Assembly: GCF_000238375.3 (NCBI RefSeq)
Contig: NZ_AHBZ03000014.1
Span: 310,001-374,000, forward strand
DNA from: Pseudoalteromonas citrea
Lineage (GTDB): Bacteria > Pseudomonadota > Gammaproteobacteria > Enterobacterales > Alteromonadaceae
Reading direction: 5' to 3'
Length of the DNA: 64,000 nt
Positions 24,977 to 34,061 of this stretch are shown piece by piece (within the stretch, counting starts at the first letter, position 1; each line of letters opens with the position of its first letter). The notes under the pieces were generated by a model, which did no database searches, was not told the DNA's origin, and saw only the letters and a program-made list of their open reading frames with translations. Position numbers and translations under genes: made by a program.

Positions 24977-26038
24977 TTAAATAGTTAGCCCTTTATCACG
25001 CAGCACAACCAATAATGCTTGTTGCAGTTGTGTCATCACTTCAGGCTCCAATACATCACCCGCAGCATCTCGCCACGTCAGTGATGTGGTCACCTCTTTA
25101 GTTTTAGCAACACTTACAGTGTAATCACCACTTTCAAGAGGTAACAATAAAGCATCATCACCCCAAATTGAATCCCAAACACTATCATCTGGTTTTTCAT
25201 AGCGCACAGATATCAAACCTGACTCTCTGTCAATTTTGATAATAGTGAAGTTTACACGCTCCAAAAAGCCCGCAAAACGATCTATCACTATTTTATGATC
25301 TTGTTCAGTGATCAATGCAGCGTGACCTTTATCATCAAAACCGATTTCCAAAGACAATACACCCTGCTGCTTGCGCATTTCAACTTGTAACAAGCGGTAC
25401 AAATAGTCAAATTCAGCGACAACTTCATTCAAAGCCCTTACTTCCAGCTGTTGCTGAAGTAGCGCATTAAGTGGCTGTGTATCACTTCTATAGTCAATTA
25501 GCTCAGCTTTTAAGGACGCAGTTCGCTGGTGTTCTTTTTGTTCAATAACAAACTTTATTTTTTGTTCCGAGACTATTTTATTGTCTTCCCAGAACCACCC
25601 TTCAATCGGTTGAATAAGAGAATACCAATTTGTACTAACACGACCTTTTTCACGTTCATCCAGAGCAATGTTAGTGCTACGGTTTACCATAACGCTATCA
25701 ATCGCACGCCAAATAAACTGATTCAGATCATCAATGCCATCATTTTTATCAAAATAAACCCGCGCAATAGTCTCATTCTCTTCAACCCAACTACCTGTAG
25801 CGAGCGTCAATACTTGCTGAGGCGGGCGAAAACTCTTTGCTTCAGGGTCATTATTAAACGTTGCTACATCCATTTTAAACGTTGGATCTTGATATGGCTG
25901 CTCTAATTGAGCCGGCGTTTTAACTGCATCATTAACACGATAGTTGCGCTCATTGTGCGCATCGTTAATAAATACACTACACCCAGACAAACCAAGAATT
26001 ACACCAACTGTCAACGCTTTTGGGATCCAATACTGCAC
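24977..26038 (-). CDS. bamC: Outer-membrane assembly lipoprotein BamC
   Basis: 353 residues. Type II signal peptide with lipobox LSGC (Cys20), followed by an unstructured N-terminal segment (about 21-90) that in E. coli contacts BamD, then two helix-grip domains with the conserved RVYFDKNDGIDDLNQFIWRAID near residue 110 and a C-terminal domain to 353. Component of the BAM complex inserting beta-barrel proteins. In many gammaproteobacteria it follows dapA; here bamC directly faces gcvR and no dapA remnant is visible in the 346-base gap. Confidence 0.88.
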   Translation of the reverse strand: MQYWIPKALTVGVILGLSGCSVFINDAHNERNYRVNDAVKTPAQLEQPYQDPTFKMDVATFNNDPEAKSFRPPQQVLTLATGSWVEENETIARVYFDKNDGIDDLNQFIWRAIDSVMVNRSTNIALDEREKGRVSTNWYSLIQPIEGWFWEDNKIVSEQKIKFVIEQKEHQRTASLKAELIDYRSDTQPLNALLQQQLEVRALNEVVAEFDYLYRLLQVEMRKQQGVLSLEIGFDDKGHAALITEQDHKIVIDRFAGFLERVNFTIIKIDRESGLISVRYEKPDDSVWDSIWGDDALLLPLESGDYTVSVAKTKEVTTSLTWRDAAGDVLEPEVMTQLQQALLVVLRDKGLTI

Positions 26039-26384
26039 TGATTATTCTCCTTAGCAAACCCATTATTTTTAATTCATTACTATGAGTGAGGAATGCTGAT
26101 TTGGTTCACTGTTAAATATAAATTTACGCCTACATTAAACTGTTTCATTATTAATGAAGCACTTAGCTCATACACACGCAAAAACGACACTATGGTACTT
26201 TCCCAAGACACTAAACACAAGAAAGCCGTTCATTTATTGCATATTTAAAGCCCTTATAACAAAATCGACCATGTGTTCATGAGCCAACTATGGTACCATT
26301 TTTGGTTAAATATCAATTATTCGTCGTATTATCGCATTTGTATTGTTAGGTTCGGTGATATAGACACAAATTTAGGCACCTTGA
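26039..26384. other. bamC-gcvR divergent intergenic region
   Basis: 346 AT-rich bases between divergent genes, presumably carrying both promoters. I see no reading frame, tRNA, strong hairpin or recognisable operator. Its position equals that of dapA in E. coli-like gene orders; none of the dapA sequence is left. Confidence 0.6.
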
Positions 26385-26918
26385 ATGACTGCTTTTGAAA
26401 ACCAACAACTGGTCTTAACAGCCATCGGTGAAGATCGCTCAGGTATTGTCAGTGAACTGACCCAATTGGTCAGTGATTGTCACTGTAATATAATAGACAG
26501 TCGCATCGCTATTTTAGGTAATGAATTTACCTTTATCATGCTGCTCAGTGGTGATATGTCGGCTATAAGCCGTGTCGAACATACTCTTCCAGTCAAGAGT
26601 ATGGAACTTGGCTTACTAACCATGATGAAGCGCACCAGTGCACATCAACACAGTAACTTCAGTGCAGGTTACACGCTTGAGTACCACGGAATCGATATGC
26701 CTGGTACTCTTAGCAAAATGACACGTTTTTTCGCAGAGCAAAGTATTAATATCTGTTCATTAAAATCAGATACATACGAAGAGTCTGATAAAACGCATAT
26801 GCGCTGTGAACTCGAAATAAATATTCCGACAGATGTTGATGTAGACGCATTTAAGATTAAATTTGAAGATCTTTCAGGCGTACTCAACGTAGACTATGTA
26901 TTAAGACGCATTCGCTAA
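26385..26918 (+). CDS. gcvR: Glycine cleavage system repressor, ACT-domain protein
   Basis: 177 residues with two ACT domains: LVLTAIGEDRSGIVSELTQLVSDCHCNI at the N-terminus and YTLEYHGIDMPGTLSKMTRFFAEQSINI starting near residue 92. GcvR has no DNA-binding domain; in E. coli it binds GcvA and turns it into a repressor of gcvTHP. Followed 11 bases later by bcp, the conserved gcvR-bcp order. The divergent neighbour is bamC. Family and context agree. Confidence 0.88.
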   Translation: MTAFENQQLVLTAIGEDRSGIVSELTQLVSDCHCNIIDSRIAILGNEFTFIMLLSGDMSAISRVEHTLPVKSMELGLLTMMKRTSAHQHSNFSAGYTLEYHGIDMPGTLSKMTRFFAEQSINICSLKSDTYEESDKTHMRCELEINIPTDVDVDAFKIKFEDLSGVLNVDYVLRRIR

Positions 26919-26929
26919 GGATCACTTTA

Positions 26930-27406
26930 ATGAATACACTCACGGCAGGCGATAACGCCCCTCTATTTTCTTTAAAAAACCAAAACGACGAAGTTGTAGA
27001 ACTTGCGACCTTGTTGAATGATAACCAAGTTCTAGTTTACTTTTACCCAAAAGCACTCACTCCAGGCTGTACGGTACAAGCGGAACAACTGCGCGATCAT
27101 AAAGAACAACTCGCCCAGTTAAATACTGTTGCGGTGGGCATAAGCCCAGATCCAATAAAGAAATTAAAAAACTTCGAAACCAAAAAAGAATTGAACTTTG
27201 ACTTACTATCTGACGAAGATCACGCTATCGCTGATGCGTTTGGGGTTTGGGGGTTAAAGAAGTTCATGGGTAAAGAGTATGACGGCATTCACCGCCTTAG
27301 CTTTTTAGTTAGTCAAGACGGTACTATTAAGCACGTCTTCAACAAGTTTAAAACGAAAGAACATCACCAAGTGGTGATCGACTATATTAGTAGCCTCAGC
27401 GAATAA
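26930..27406 (+). CDS. bcp: Thiol peroxidase Bcp, 1-Cys form
   Basis: 158 residues of peroxiredoxin fold. The active-site motif is YPKALTPGCTVQAEQLRD, with peroxidatic Cys47. The CX4C resolving cysteine of E. coli Bcp (PGCTVQACGLRD) is replaced by Glu52, so this is a one-cysteine type that needs an external thiol (thioredoxin or glutaredoxin) to resolve. Cotranscribed with gcvR (11-base gap). It reduces hydrogen peroxide and lipid hydroperoxides in the cytoplasm. A hairpin follows. Confidence 0.92.
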   Translation: MNTLTAGDNAPLFSLKNQNDEVVELATLLNDNQVLVYFYPKALTPGCTVQAEQLRDHKEQLAQLNTVAVGISPDPIKKLKNFETKKELNFDLLSDEDHAIADAFGVWGLKKFMGKEYDGIHRLSFLVSQDGTIKHVFNKFKTKEHHQVVIDYISSLSE

Positions 27407-27420
27407 TTTATGGCTTAAAA

Positions 27421-27444
27421 GCATTCACGACTGAACGTGAATGC
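27421..27444 (-). terminator. Bidirectional hairpin between bcp and metC
   Basis: GCATTCACG and CGTGAATGC, a 9-bp perfect stem with loop ACTGAA. On the minus strand it is followed by TTTT after the stem, fitting a terminator for metC; on plus it closes bcp without a T-run. Confidence 0.7.
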
Positions 27445-27461
27445 GCTCTAACTGTTATCAA

Positions 27462-28631
27462 TCAACAATGACTTTCATATATTTTCAACGCTTGCTCTAA
27501 GTCATTGATAAGATCTTCTACATCTTCCAAACCAATGTGTAAACGAATGATCGGACCTTCCTGCCAACCTGTTGTTGTTCGTAAAGCCGCCATCGATTTA
27601 CTTGCTGTCACTAAGCTTTCGTATCCCCCCCAAGAAAAACCCATTTTAAAGTGGTGTAATCCGTCTAAGAATGCATTGATGGCTTTTTGGTTACCCTGCT
27701 TCATGACAAATGAGAAGAGTCCATTACTGCCAGAAAAGTCACGCTTAAAAAATTCATGACCGGGACAACTTGGTAATGCAGGATGGCGAACATGGTCCAC
27801 CAGCGGGTGTGTTTCCAACCAATCAGCCACCTTTAACGCAGCTTTTTCATGTTGTGCTAACCTTACTGGCATGGTGCGTAAACCACGCAGCGCTAAATAC
27901 GCATCATCAGCTGATGTGCACTGACCTAGAAGGTATGAATGTTCTCTTAATGTTGGCCACAGCGCTTCATTTGCTACAGCGACTCCCATCATCACATCTG
28001 AATGGCCTACGATATACTTAGTCGCCGCTTGAATACTAATATCAACACCATGATCTAATGGTTTGTAATGCCACCCATTGCCATATGTATTATCTAACAT
28101 AGTGATCAAATCATGTTGCTTCGCAACCGCAACCAAGCTTGGTACGTCTTGTACCTCCATTGTGATAGAGCCGGGAGATTCTAAAAAAAGCACTCGGGTA
28201 TTAGGTTGTATTAATGCTTCAATCCCAGCACCGATCATGGGATCATAATATGTCGTAGTGATCCCCAAACCCAATAAAATCTTATCGCATAAATCTCTAG
28301 TAGGCTCATAAGCGGTATCAACCATTAATAAATGGTCGCCGGCTTTTAAAAATGACAACAAAGATTGGCTAATGGCGGCGGCACCTGATGGGTACAATGC
28401 ACATCCTGCTGCGTTTTCCAACTCCATCACAGCATCTTGCAATGCATAATGTGTTTGTGTCCCTCTACGGCCATAAAATAAGGTACGATTACCACGCCCT
28501 TTGACAGCTTCGTGTAATTCTGCAACAGAGTCAAACACCACTGTTGATGCCCTTTGTACCACGGGGTTTACTACACCATGGGTATAGTCACTTTTGCGAC
28601 CTGAACTGATCAACTTTGTATTTTTTTTCAT
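27462..28631 (-). CDS. metC: Cystathionine beta-lyase
   Basis: 389-residue PLP enzyme of the Cys/Met metabolism family. The PLP-binding lysine lies in SIQAATKYIVGHSDVMMG. The substrate region YGRRGTQTHYALQDAVMELE and the ALYPSGAAAISQSLL segment are typical of MetC rather than MetB. It converts cystathionine to homocysteine, pyruvate and ammonia. Downstream of nudC by ten bases, so cotranscribed; the functional link between the two is not obvious. I see no MetJ box before the operon. Cysteine-desulfhydrase side activity is known in the family. Confidence 0.9.
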   Translation of the reverse strand: MKKNTKLISSGRKSDYTHGVVNPVVQRASTVVFDSVAELHEAVKGRGNRTLFYGRRGTQTHYALQDAVMELENAAGCALYPSGAAAISQSLLSFLKAGDHLLMVDTAYEPTRDLCDKILLGLGITTTYYDPMIGAGIEALIQPNTRVLFLESPGSITMEVQDVPSLVAVAKQHDLITMLDNTYGNGWHYKPLDHGVDISIQAATKYIVGHSDVMMGVAVANEALWPTLREHSYLLGQCTSADDAYLALRGLRTMPVRLAQHEKAALKVADWLETHPLVDHVRHPALPSCPGHEFFKRDFSGSNGLFSFVMKQGNQKAINAFLDGLHHFKMGFSWGGYESLVTASKSMAALRTTTGWQEGPIIRLHIGLEDVEDLINDLEQALKIYESHC

Positions 28632-28641
28632 AATTTAACCT

Positions 28642-29556
28642 TTAGGATGCTCGCCAATATTCTATCAAATAGCGAGAAATAGAATCTTTTCGCGTTAGCT
28701 TAAAACCAGGTGCATCGATGCCCCACTCTAAAAATGAATCCAGATCAGCACGTGAAAACCATTGTGCATGTTCAAGTTCATCCTGCTCAACAGCGATATC
28801 GGTCGTCGTTGCTTGCGCAATAAAGCCAAGCATAAGCGAGCTTGGAAATGGCCAAGGCTGAGATGCTAAATACTTGACCTTGTCTACATCAATGTTTGCT
28901 TCTTCTTTTACTTCTCTAATAACAGCTTGCTCAAGCGTCTCAGCAGGATCTACAAAGCCTGCAAGTGTCGAGTATACACCTTCTGACCATTGTGCCTGAC
29001 GCCCGAGCAGACAGCGCTCAATACCATCACTGAACAAATGTGTAACTAGCATAATTACTGCAGGGTCAGTTCTTGGAAATGTCATATGTCGACAGTCAGA
29101 ATTTAAACACTTTCGGGCATGTCCTGCTTCAACACTATGATTCTTACTTCCACAACGACCACAATATTGATGTGTATTATGCCAATAGCATAATCCTTTA
29201 GCTAACACCCCGACAGAAGCCATTGTGGGTGGCAATTGAGGACCTATCTGGCGCATGTCTATAAACTCTGCACTACTAGGAATTTGAAGCGTATTTTTAT
29301 CCGCATATTTGCTAATATCTAGTGCAAAATAGCTTTTCTGGCCATCAAGCCCTAGAAATACTGCATTATCTAAATGCAGCTCTTTTACTTGATCAAATGA
29401 CAGCGACACGAGTGTACAGGTTTTTGTGTCCACTAAATTTTTATCATCATCAATCAAGAGCCAGTGGCTCTCACCGCGCATTTGCGCAATGATCCAATCG
29501 TTACTTTTTCGCTCACTGGAAGCGCGATTTAAATGCATTTCGGTATAATGTAGCAC
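28642..29556 (-). CDS. nudC: NAD(+) diphosphatase / RNA deNADding enzyme NudC
   Basis: 304 residues. An N-terminal domain is followed by the four-Cys zinc ribbon YCGRCGS...CLNSDC (about residues 132-156). The Nudix box is GFVDPAETLEQAVIREVKEEANI, with all catalytic Glu present, and the NADH-pyrophosphatase signature SQPWPFPSSLMLGF completes it. It hydrolyses NAD(H) to NMN(H) plus AMP and removes NAD caps from RNA in E. coli. First gene of the nudC-metC pair. Slightly longer than the E. coli protein because of its N-terminal domain. Confidence 0.93.
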   Translation of the reverse strand: MLHYTEMHLNRASSERKSNDWIIAQMRGESHWLLIDDDKNLVDTKTCTLVSLSFDQVKELHLDNAVFLGLDGQKSYFALDISKYADKNTLQIPSSAEFIDMRQIGPQLPPTMASVGVLAKGLCYWHNTHQYCGRCGSKNHSVEAGHARKCLNSDCRHMTFPRTDPAVIMLVTHLFSDGIERCLLGRQAQWSEGVYSTLAGFVDPAETLEQAVIREVKEEANIDVDKVKYLASQPWPFPSSLMLGFIAQATTTDIAVEQDELEHAQWFSRADLDSFLEWGIDAPGFKLTRKDSISRYLIEYWRAS

Positions 29557-29660
29557 AGACGGTTCCCTGTTAAATATTTAGCCCAACGCTATCATAAGAG
29601 CGGGTAAAGCAAAACTATTTCAAGAGATTAAGTCAGATTGAAAGGGCTCGAAGCAATAGA

Positions 29661-29684
29661 TAAAAAAAAAGCCCTTACGGGCTT
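29661..29684 (-). terminator. Terminator after nagB
   Basis: AAGCCC-TTAC-GGGCTT (29669-29684) with a nine-T run on the minus strand (29662-29670 on plus). It lies about 24 bases past the nagB stop. Confidence 0.88.
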
Positions 29685-29707
29685 AAAACTACAGTGTAAT
29701 TTGTACA

Positions 29708-30502
29708 CTACAGAGAAGCTAGGTAAGCTTGGAGTTTCTGATTCTCAGCTTCGATATGTTGGTAAAACTCAATATCTTTAAGTTTGCTTGCCGCTGCTTT
29801 ATCAATAACAATAACAGCATCTCGGTGCATTTGCAGTGCAGATGCAGGACATGCTGCAGTGAGTGGGCCTTCAATCATTGCCTGAATAGCTTCCGCTTTA
29901 TTTTCACCCGTTGCCAATAAAACTACTTTTCTAGCATCTAAAATTGTACCTATACCCATAGTAATGGATAAATGAGGCTGATATTCATCTGGCTTGAAAA
30001 AGCGTGCGTTATCGTCAATCGTTGCTTTTGTTAATGTTTTAACACGGGTTCTTGACGTCAATCCAGAAGATGGTTCGTTAAAGCCAATATGTCCATTGCG
30101 ACCAATACCTAATAGCTGAATATCAATACCGCCTTTTTCAGCAATCTTTTCCTCATACTCATGACATGCTGAAACTGGGTTTTTTGCATCTCCAGGTGGA
30201 ACATACGTGTGTGCTTTGTTTATATCGATATGATCAAAAAGCTGACTATTCATAAAATGACGATAACTTTGTGGGTGACTACCGTCTAAACCAAGATATT
30301 CGTCCAAATTAAAAGAGGTCACATCGCTAAAGCTAACATCACCAGCCTTGTTACGTTCGATCAATGCCTGATACAAAGCAACTGGCGTTGAACCTGTCGC
30401 TAAACCTAAGACGGAGTTTGCATTTCGATTTAATTGCGCGGTAAAAATATCTGCGCCGTAGGCTGCAACTTCGATTGCGTCATTTAGAATAACAATTTGC
30501 AT
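29708..30502 (-). CDS. nagB: Glucosamine-6-phosphate deaminase
   Basis: 264 residues, close to E. coli NagB (266). Motifs: [42 protein letters not shown] with the catalytic Asp, and [16 protein letters not shown] with the catalytic Asp/His/Glu set. Converts glucosamine-6-phosphate to fructose-6-phosphate and ammonium. It has its own nag-type operator 116 bases upstream of the ATG, separate from nagK-nagA, and its own terminator, so it forms a single-gene unit of the regulon. The classical (NagB I) form, not the sugar-isomerase-fold NagB-II that many Shewanella carry. Confidence 0.95.
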   Translation of the reverse strand: MQIVILNDAIEVAAYGADIFTAQLNRNANSVLGLATGSTPVALYQALIERNKAGDVSFSDVTSFNLDEYLGLDGSHPQSYRHFMNSQLFDHIDINKAHTYVPPGDAKNPVSACHEYEEKIAEKGGIDIQLLGIGRNGHIGFNEPSSGLTSRTRVKTLTKATIDDNARFFKPDEYQPHLSITMGIGTILDARKVVLLATGENKAEAIQAMIEGPLTAACPASALQMHRDAVIVIDKAAASKLKDIEFYQHIEAENQKLQAYLASL

Positions 30503-30617
30503 AGTGTGGGCTCGATTTATAAATTAGGAAAAATGGGATCTGAGCCTCACTTCGCGTGCAATCAAAGTAAGGTCAGATCAAACCTAAAAAACGATAGAAA
30601 TTTAGGTTATTACCATT

Positions 30618-30633
30618 ATGACAACGCTGTCAT
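30618..30633. promoter_or_regulatory. LacI-type operator before nagB
   Basis: ATGACAACGCTGTCAT, identical to both sites before the TonB receptor. It lies 116 bases upstream of the nagB ATG and about 110 beyond the nagX stop. Confidence 0.82.
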
Positions 30634-30705
30634 TATTATCAGAAAACAACTTTTTGTAAAGTAAAAGTGAAGAAAGTTTTTGGAATTACATATTCAAATA
30701 AGTAA

Positions 30706-30726
30706 AGTCCGCATATGACGCGGACT
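30706..30726 (-). terminator. Terminator after nagX
   Basis: AGTCCGC (30706-30712) and GCGGACT (30720-30726) with a seven-base loop, followed on the minus strand by a T-rich stretch. It separates nagX from the nagB operator region. Confidence 0.65.
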
Positions 30727-30742
30727 CCAAAGCCAAAAAAAT

Positions 30743-31870
30743 TTACACACTGACGAATATTTTACGTTTATACATCCAGTGTAAAACAATTAATTGCACA
30801 GCTAATAACGCAACGACACCCATTAGTGGCTGCCAATGTTCAGCGGAACCCGAAATAATGCCACCAAATACGCTACGTGATACAAATGTCCAGTTAACCA
30901 ATGAAGAAGCTAAATAGATAATGATTGAATTTGCCCCGATGATCACAAACAAATAAGCAAAACGCTGACCATTAAGTACATCTACCAAGGCATAAAAAGC
31001 AGCGAGTAAGATAGCGCTCCAGCCAACCGTTACCAACACAAAAGAACTCGTCCATAGCTCTTTATTGACTGGAAAGTGTATATCCCATAGCCAACCAAGA
31101 CCTAAAGCAACAAAACCAAACACAAATAGCCTAGCGACTGTATGCCACTGGCCCACATGTTGCGCTTGTGCAATGAGTCGCCCAGCAAACACCCCCGCTA
31201 TCGCATTAACAATAGCTGGTAAACTAGATAAAACGCCTTCAGGGTCGACAGGTCTATTTTGGTAGCTGATCCCTGGTAAAAGCATTGCATCAACCCAAGC
31301 ATTCCAACTTCCTGCTGCAGATAAATCACCAGCAGTGCCTCCCGGCACCGGGATAAAGCATAAAAGTAACCAATATCCGATTAACACGCCGCCACCAATG
31401 AAGCCTAACGTACGTAAGCTGGTATGCCACACTAAAAGCATACAGAAGAACCACGCTATTGCGATACGTCCTAGTACGCTAGCATAGCGAATTTCGCCCA
31501 GTGCTACAGGTATTCCTGTACCCCAGCCATGGTTATAAAGCACGCCCAAAGCCGATAAAAGAAACAACCGTTTTAGCGCTTTATTGTAATAACCCCGACG
31601 TTCGCTAAATGGCAGGTGATCAATTCGCTTGGGAGAGAGTCCCATAGCAACCCCTGATAAAAAGATAAAGAGCGGGAAAATCAAATCATAAAATGTAAAC
31701 CCATGCCATGCACTATGCACTGTATGGGCTTCAAATGCTTTCCAGCCTTGCCACCCCGTCAATACAAATAGTGCCGCGAATATAGACTGCCCGCCTAAAA
31801 TCCAGAACATATCCATACCTCGCAATGCATCAAGAGAAGCTAAGCGTTTTTTGTCGGTTTTTGTTGTCAT
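30743..31870 (-). CDS. nagX: NagX-type membrane acyltransferase (DUF5009/HGSNAT-like)
   Basis: 375-residue membrane protein with about ten hydrophobic segments. It starts RLASLDALRGMDMFWILGGQ, the family hallmark, and has the conserved His-containing loop SAWHGFTFYDLIFPLFIFLSGVAMGLS. Related to heparan-alpha-glucosaminide N-acetyltransferase. NagX is known from comparative genomics as a regulon member in amino-sugar gene clusters, with a proposed transport or acetylation role that is not well proven. It follows nagA but an intrinsic terminator lies in the 65-base gap, so expression relative to nagA may be reduced. Confidence 0.85.
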   Translation of the reverse strand: MTTKTDKKRLASLDALRGMDMFWILGGQSIFAALFVLTGWQGWKAFEAHTVHSAWHGFTFYDLIFPLFIFLSGVAMGLSPKRIDHLPFSERRGYYNKALKRLFLLSALGVLYNHGWGTGIPVALGEIRYASVLGRIAIAWFFCMLLVWHTSLRTLGFIGGGVLIGYWLLLCFIPVPGGTAGDLSAAGSWNAWVDAMLLPGISYQNRPVDPEGVLSSLPAIVNAIAGVFAGRLIAQAQHVGQWHTVARLFVFGFVALGLGWLWDIHFPVNKELWTSSFVLVTVGWSAILLAAFYALVDVLNGQRFAYLFVIIGANSIIIYLASSLVNWTFVSRSVFGGIISGSAEHWQPLMGVVALLAVQLIVLHWMYKRKIFVSV

Positions 31871-31889
31871 ATTTTGCTGCCTTTAAAAA

Positions 31890-31925
31890 CAAAAAAGCCC
31901 CGCTATTAATTCAGCGGGGTTTTTC
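31890..31925. terminator. Bidirectional terminator between nagA and nagX
   Basis: CCCCGC (31898-31903) and GCGGGG (31914-31919), with A6 before and T5 after. On the minus strand this ends the nagKA transcript before nagX. Confidence 0.85.
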
Positions 31926-31935
31926 TCAGGGAGAG

Positions 31936-33060
31936 TTAAATCTGTTTTCCAGCGATAAAGGTCGCTTGTGTATAAATTTGTTCGTCTAACAGCACAAAAT
32001 CTGCGTCAGCACCTTCTCGTAAGTGACCCTTGGTTTTCACATTAAGATACTGTGCAGGATAAAGTGAAGCCATACGTAAACTTTCAGATAAAGATACGTC
32101 AAGCCAGTTCACTGTATTACGGACTGCACTGGCCATATCAAGAACACTACCTGCTAATTCACCTGTCGTTGAGTTTAATCTATCTCCAGTACGGATCACC
32201 TTGCGTCCGTCAAAAAAGTCAAACTCCATATCATCTGTACCAACCGGTGGCATCGCATCAGTCACTAACATTATTTTACCACGCTGCTTAGTTCTAAGCG
32301 CCAGCTTAGCTGACGTGCTATGAACATGGTGACCATCGACAATTAACCCACACCATGAGTTATCATCCCATAATGCAGCACCAACCACTCCTGGTTCTCT
32401 CGAGGTAAACGCTGACATAGCATTGAATAAATGCGTAAAACCGTCTGCACCGACATGTAACGCATTCATCGTTGTCTGATAGTCAGCATTAGAATGGCCC
32501 ACACATACCTTGACGCCTAAACTAATAAGTCTTTCAATATCTTGTAATGGTACCGTTTCAGGCGCTAGCGTAACCATTTTCACGCCTAAGTCTTCTCGCG
32601 CGTAAATCTCAAACTCTTGCTCAGTGATCGGGCGAATATACTGTTCACTATGCGTGCCTTTTTTAGGGTGAGACAAATGCGGACCTTCAAAATGAATTCC
32701 TAAAACACCCGCTTGTCCATTTGCAATCGCTTCTGCCGTTGCATCTGCAGCTTTTGCCATTACCTCAACTTTATCGGTAATCAAGGTTGGCATTAGTGCA
32801 GTAGAGCCAAACTGGCCATGAGCAGACACCATTTTCGCCAGACAGTTTGTGGTTTGTTCAGCATTAAAAAATGCACCACCACCACCATTTACTTGGACAT
32901 CAATAAAACCAGGGGCAACTAATCCATCGAGTTCAATTAAGTCAGTGCTCAATTCTTCATCTGGATAGGTTACCTTAGCATCCTCAACAGCAAATATGAC
33001 ATTGTTGCTAAATGTATTACCGTCAAATAACCTTTTTGCTCGATATAATTGCCTAGACAT
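31936..33060 (-). CDS. nagA: N-acetylglucosamine-6-phosphate deacetylase
   Basis: 374-residue metal-dependent amidohydrolase. Motifs: APGFIDVQVNGGGG, GIHFEGPHLSHPKKGTH with the metal ligand Glu, the VGHSNADYQT and THLFNAMSAF His ligands, and LVTDAMPPVG with the catalytic Asp. Removes acetate from GlcNAc-6-P to give glucosamine-6-P for NagB. Translationally coupled to nagK, whose stop overlaps its start by one base. Controlled with nagK by the operator at 34062. No anomalies. Confidence 0.95.
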   Translation of the reverse strand: MSRQLYRAKRLFDGNTFSNNVIFAVEDAKVTYPDEELSTDLIELDGLVAPGFIDVQVNGGGGAFFNAEQTTNCLAKMVSAHGQFGSTALMPTLITDKVEVMAKAADATAEAIANGQAGVLGIHFEGPHLSHPKKGTHSEQYIRPITEQEFEIYAREDLGVKMVTLAPETVPLQDIERLISLGVKVCVGHSNADYQTTMNALHVGADGFTHLFNAMSAFTSREPGVVGAALWDDNSWCGLIVDGHHVHSTSAKLALRTKQRGKIMLVTDAMPPVGTDDMEFDFFDGRKVIRTGDRLNSTTGELAGSVLDMASAVRNTVNWLDVSLSESLRMASLYPAQYLNVKTKGHLREGADADFVLLDEQIYTQATFIAGKQI

Positions 33061-33971
33061 TATTTGACCTTATTTAATTGTTGCTCAACAGAGTTTATTG
33101 CAAAGTATATCGCACCCATTTCAGGTGGTTGCTTTGGTAATTCTACTTTTTCGGCAATTTCAGGGGCTAACCATTTATTTAACGGCTCAGCCAAACCACC
33201 AATCATAGATAATCTAGGTGGACCACTTTCCAATAAACGCTGTGCTAAACGGCTAATATATTCCGCCCCTTGCTTTACAATTGTCAACGCAAGTTCATCT
33301 CCCTGCTCTGCTGCGTTAAAGACAAAACGCGCTAGTCTGGCGTAACCACTTGATGGTTGACCTGCCATCTGCTCTGCAATGCCCATTGCATTTGGCGTAT
33401 TGAAATGTTGCAGTAATAAACTAGACAAAAGTGTTGGCTGACCTAACCCGTCTAGATCAAGCAATGCTGCTTTAACGGCTTCTAGTCCCATCCAAGCACC
33501 ACTGCCCATGTCACCTTGAGCAAAACCATGACCACCAAAGTTGACAGTTTTTCCATTCACTAACGAAAACCCACAAGATCCAGTGCCGGTTATAATTACC
33601 GCGCCATCCTCACCTTCATGGGCACCAATACAAGCGGTGTGAAGATCCGTCGTCAAAAACATCTGTTGAAAAGGATGATCCCACTGCATAATTTTGTCAT
33701 ATAACGCAGGTAGGTTGACACCCGCTAGTCCTAAGCCCGCATTTAATGAATGGACTTGCTCTACGTGCAAGCCCGCATCTTGTAAAGCCAGTTGTGTTGA
33801 GACCATGATAGACTCGAGAGTACGTTCAAGACCGTGCAACGGGTTTGCTGGACCACCTAAACCAGTGCCTAGCACACCGTGTTCTAAAGAATAGATAGTA
33901 GCTCGGCATTTCGTCCCTCCGCCGTCTATACCTATATATAATTGGTCTTGTTGCACCTGTTTAGCCATCAT
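33060..33971 (-). CDS. nagK: N-acetylglucosamine kinase, BadF/BadG family
   Basis: 303 residues of the actin-like kinase fold. Phosphate-1 motif IGIDGGGTKCRATIYS near the N-terminus, the adenosine/phosphate-2 region AVIITGTGSCGFSLVNG, and SMIGGLAEPLNKWL near the C-terminus. This matches the eukaryote-like NagK of Shewanella that phosphorylates free cytoplasmic GlcNAc, in place of a phosphotransferase system. It implies GlcNAc enters unphosphorylated through a permease, which is not seen in this window. First gene of nagK-nagA. Confidence 0.9.
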   Translation of the reverse strand: MMAKQVQQDQLYIGIDGGGTKCRATIYSLEHGVLGTGLGGPANPLHGLERTLESIMVSTQLALQDAGLHVEQVHSLNAGLGLAGVNLPALYDKIMQWDHPFQQMFLTTDLHTACIGAHEGEDGAVIITGTGSCGFSLVNGKTVNFGGHGFAQGDMGSGAWMGLEAVKAALLDLDGLGQPTLLSSLLLQHFNTPNAMGIAEQMAGQPSSGYARLARFVFNAAEQGDELALTIVKQGAEYISRLAQRLLESGPPRLSMIGGLAEPLNKWLAPEIAEKVELPKQPPEMGAIYFAINSVEQQLNKVK

Positions 33972-34061
33972 GTTGCGACCTCTATGAAAATGGGGTTTAG
34001 CTCAATTTTATTTATTTCTTTACTGAGCGTTTAGTCATGTTGAATTAATGTTACACATAAA

